Part shown: positions 63,240-64,000 of the stretch, piece by piece | How the letters are laid out: every line of letters begins with the position of its first letter | Position numbering within the stretch: position 1 is the first letter of the stretch | NCBI GenBank assembly: GCA_002261155.1 | Contig: NKXN01000020.1 | Span: forward strand, 42,803 to 106,802 | DNA length: 64,000 nt | DNA from: Bacillaceae bacterium SAS-127 | GTDB lineage: Bacteria; Bacillota; Bacilli; Bacillales; Domibacillaceae | Direction: 5' to 3' | Program-made: the position numbers and the translations under genes | The notes under the pieces: model-generated | What the model was told of the DNA's origin: nothing | Databases searched by the model: none | The model's input: only the letters and a program-made list of their open reading frames with translations

Positions 63240-63578
63240 ATGAATGATGGCTTGTTAGCTATGCCTCATGAAGTACAACAAGATGAAAGAATTATTGGAA
63301 GACCGGGATTTGGTTTCGGTAGACCAGGATTTGGCTTTGGAAGACCGGGATTTGGTTTCGGTGGACCAGGATTTGGCTTTGGAAGACCGGGATTCGGTTT
63401 CGGTAGACCAGGATTTGGTTTTGGAGGACCGTTTGGGTTCGGTCGTCCATTTTGGGGAGGGCCCTTCTTAGGTGGCTTTACCGGTGGCTTGTTAGCTAGT
63501 TCATTATATGCCCCTTATTATGGATATCCCTACTATGGATCTCCTTATTACGGATACCCGTATGGAGGATTTTATTAA
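63240..63578 (+). CDS. Glycine/tyrosine-rich repeat protein
   Basis: A low-complexity protein of about 112 residues. A short acidic start (MNDGLLAMPHEVQQDERIIG) leads into six copies of the heptad [R/G]PGFGFG, then GPFGFGRPFWGG, a short hydrophobic GGFTGGLLASSLYAP stretch and a Tyr/Pro-rich tail YYGYPYYGSPYYGYP. There is no catalytic motif. Gly/Tyr-rich proteins of this kind occur in spore coats and exosporia, but that is only an analogy. Start: ATG 63240 is ten bases from GGGAG; ATG 63231 is nearly adjacent to it. Another low-complexity gene follows 34 bases later. Confidence 0.7.
   Translation: MNDGLLAMPHEVQQDERIIGRPGFGFGRPGFGFGRPGFGFGGPGFGFGRPGFGFGRPGFGFGGPFGFGRPFWGGPFLGGFTGGLLASSLYAPYYGYPYYGSPYYGYPYGGFY
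63300..63425 (+). repeat. Tandem repeat, six 21-bp units in three 42-bp pairs
   Basis: Units start AGACC(G/A)GGATT and encode RPGFGFG or GPGFGFG. Odd units carry CCGGGATT...GGTTTCGGT and even units CCAGGATT...GG(C/T)TTTGGA, so the array is three copies of a 42-bp unit with few differences. A seventh, shortened unit follows. It is a likely length-variable locus. Confidence 0.9.
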
Positions 63579-63612
63579 GTAGAGTAAAACATGTAAAGGA
63601 GAGAAAATAATT

Positions 63613-63825
63613 ATGTGGAATCATCATTTCGGTGAACAAGAGTTTTTGGATTTTGTAGATGAAAGACAACAACCTTACTATCATCAGCCGTATCACCATC
63701 ATCACCCATACTATTACCCACAGCACTACCATCATCAGCCATATCATCACCCGCACCATCATCATTATCCATACCAGCCATACCCTTATTATCCAGGCCA
63801 TGGACAGGGGCAGGGTGGTTGGTGA
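63613..63825 (+). CDS. Small His/Tyr/Pro-rich protein
   Basis: A 70-residue protein that I do not recognise. After the start MWNHHFGEQEFLDFVDERQQ it consists almost wholly of His, Tyr, Pro and Gln (YYHQPYHHHHPYYYPQHY, and more of the same) and ends GHGQGQGGW. It has over 15 His and about 18 Tyr and lacks Cys. Such a sequence could bind metal ions or be cross-linked through tyrosine, as in spore surface proteins; neither is shown. AAAGGAG lies at a good distance before the ATG. It probably forms an operon with the Gly/Tyr-rich gene. Confidence 0.7.
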   Translation: MWNHHFGEQEFLDFVDERQQPYYHQPYHHHHPYYYPQHYHHQPYHHPHHHHYPYQPYPYYPGHGQGQGGW

Positions 63826-63835
63826 AATAGTACAG

Positions 63836-63873
63836 AACTGGCTACTAGATGAGTGTCTAGTAGTCAGTTTTTT
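63836..63873 (+). terminator. Terminator after the His/Tyr-rich gene
   Basis: 14-bp stem (63836-63849 with 63856-63869, one wobble), loop TGAGTG, T run at 63868-63873. A group II intron begins two bases after the T run. Confidence 0.9.
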
Positions 63874-63874
63874 A

Positions 63875-64000
63875 GTGCGCCTGGCATGGGTGTAATCTTT
63901 AGGGTGAAAGTCCCGAACCTCGAAGGCAGTAGTAGGGGTTAGCTGATGACAAGGGTGTCCGTGGTGACGCGGAATCTGAAGGAAGTCGGAGGCAAATCTC
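63875..64000 (+). mobile_element. 5' end of a group II intron (continues beyond the window)
   Basis: The sequence starts GTGCGCC, matching the GUGYG 5' end of group II introns. It continues with GGGTGAAAGTCCCGAAC, a purine-rich AAGGCAGTAGTAG segment and GGAATCTGAAGGAAG, which are domain I features shared by bacterial group II introns. The reverse-transcriptase gene and 3' end would lie outside the window. Its place directly behind a terminator is the insertion pattern described for class C introns; the class is not proven here. Confidence 0.85.

Noticed and set aside
63300..63425. CRISPR-like array
   Set aside because: The units are contiguous, with no unique spacers, and they code for protein.
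63268..63471. Alternative-frame repetitive protein (LEDRDLVSVDQD repeats) over the glycine-rich gene
   Set aside because: It arises because 21-bp repeats are open in other frames as well. It has no ribosome site, and the Gly/Tyr frame has one and reads to a sensible end.

Overview
The window reads as chromosome of a low-GC, spore-forming member of the Bacillaceae. Gene content and order follow the Bacillus subtilis segment from ezrA through thiI, sppA, argGH, dnaE, accDA, pfkA-pyk, citZ-icd-mdh, phoPR, polA, gapB, dnaBI and thrS to infC-rpmI-rplT. Sporulation genes (ytfJ/gerW, ytrHI, ytvI, ytaF) and a class IV polyhydroxyalkanoate (PHA) locus fit a relative of B. megaterium or B. cereus. The genus cannot be fixed from sequence alone.

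Layout. 1-4.7 kb: the end of ezrA, brnQ on the other strand, and a cysteine desulfurase-thiI pair for tRNA 4-thiouridine and thiamine. 4.9-12 kb: acyl-CoA synthetase mbcS, rarD, sppA-yteJ, ytfI-ytfJ, tpx and ytxK. 12-16.9 kb: the PHA island, with phaR-phaB-phaC on the minus strand, divergent phaQ and phaP, and an EcsC-family gene. It sits where B. subtilis, as I recall it, has ackA and moaB. 17-20 kb: argG-argH with candidate arginine boxes. 20.06-20.2 kb: a scar made of the C-terminal end of an SLH-domain gene joined to the 3' end of a tRNA. 20.2-26.4 kb: uspA, a Xaa-Pro peptidase, ytkL, ytoI, ytpI, nrnA and ytrI-ytrH. 26.5-36.7 kb: dnaE, malic enzyme, a FadR-type GntR regulator, accD-accA and pfkA-pyk. 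36.8-50.4 kb: fxsA, ytvI, ytwI, citZ-icd-mdh, phoPR and polA-mutM-ytaF-coaE. 50.4-56.3 kb: a PhzF-like gene, gapB, speD, nrdR and dnaB-dnaI. 56.3-60 kb: a T-box with thrS, then an L20-type leader with infC-rpmI-rplT. 60-64 kb: ysdA, dut, ysdC, a GNAT gene, a DUF1648 gene, two low-complexity Gly/Tyr/His-rich genes and the first 126 bases of a group II intron.

How the genes fit together. One block runs from phosphofructokinase and pyruvate kinase through malic enzyme and acetyl-CoA carboxylase to the first TCA steps and gluconeogenic GapB. Its control regions carry candidate sites for CcpA (cre), CcpN and a GntR/FadR repressor. The PHA cluster gives the cell a carbon store drawn from the same acetyl-CoA pool. 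A second theme is DNA replication and repair: dnaE, polA, mutM, nrdR, dnaB, dnaI and dut.

Most coding regions are ordinary. The least explained signals are regulatory. They are a speD leader whose Shine-Dalgarno can be sequestered by an 8-nt perfect complement, matching 13-bp palindromes before the malic enzyme and pfkA operons, a palindrome over the -10 of phaQ, two U-less hairpins flanking icd, the tRNA/SLH scar, and a group II intron placed exactly behind a terminator. No CRISPR array, prophage or defence system is visible.
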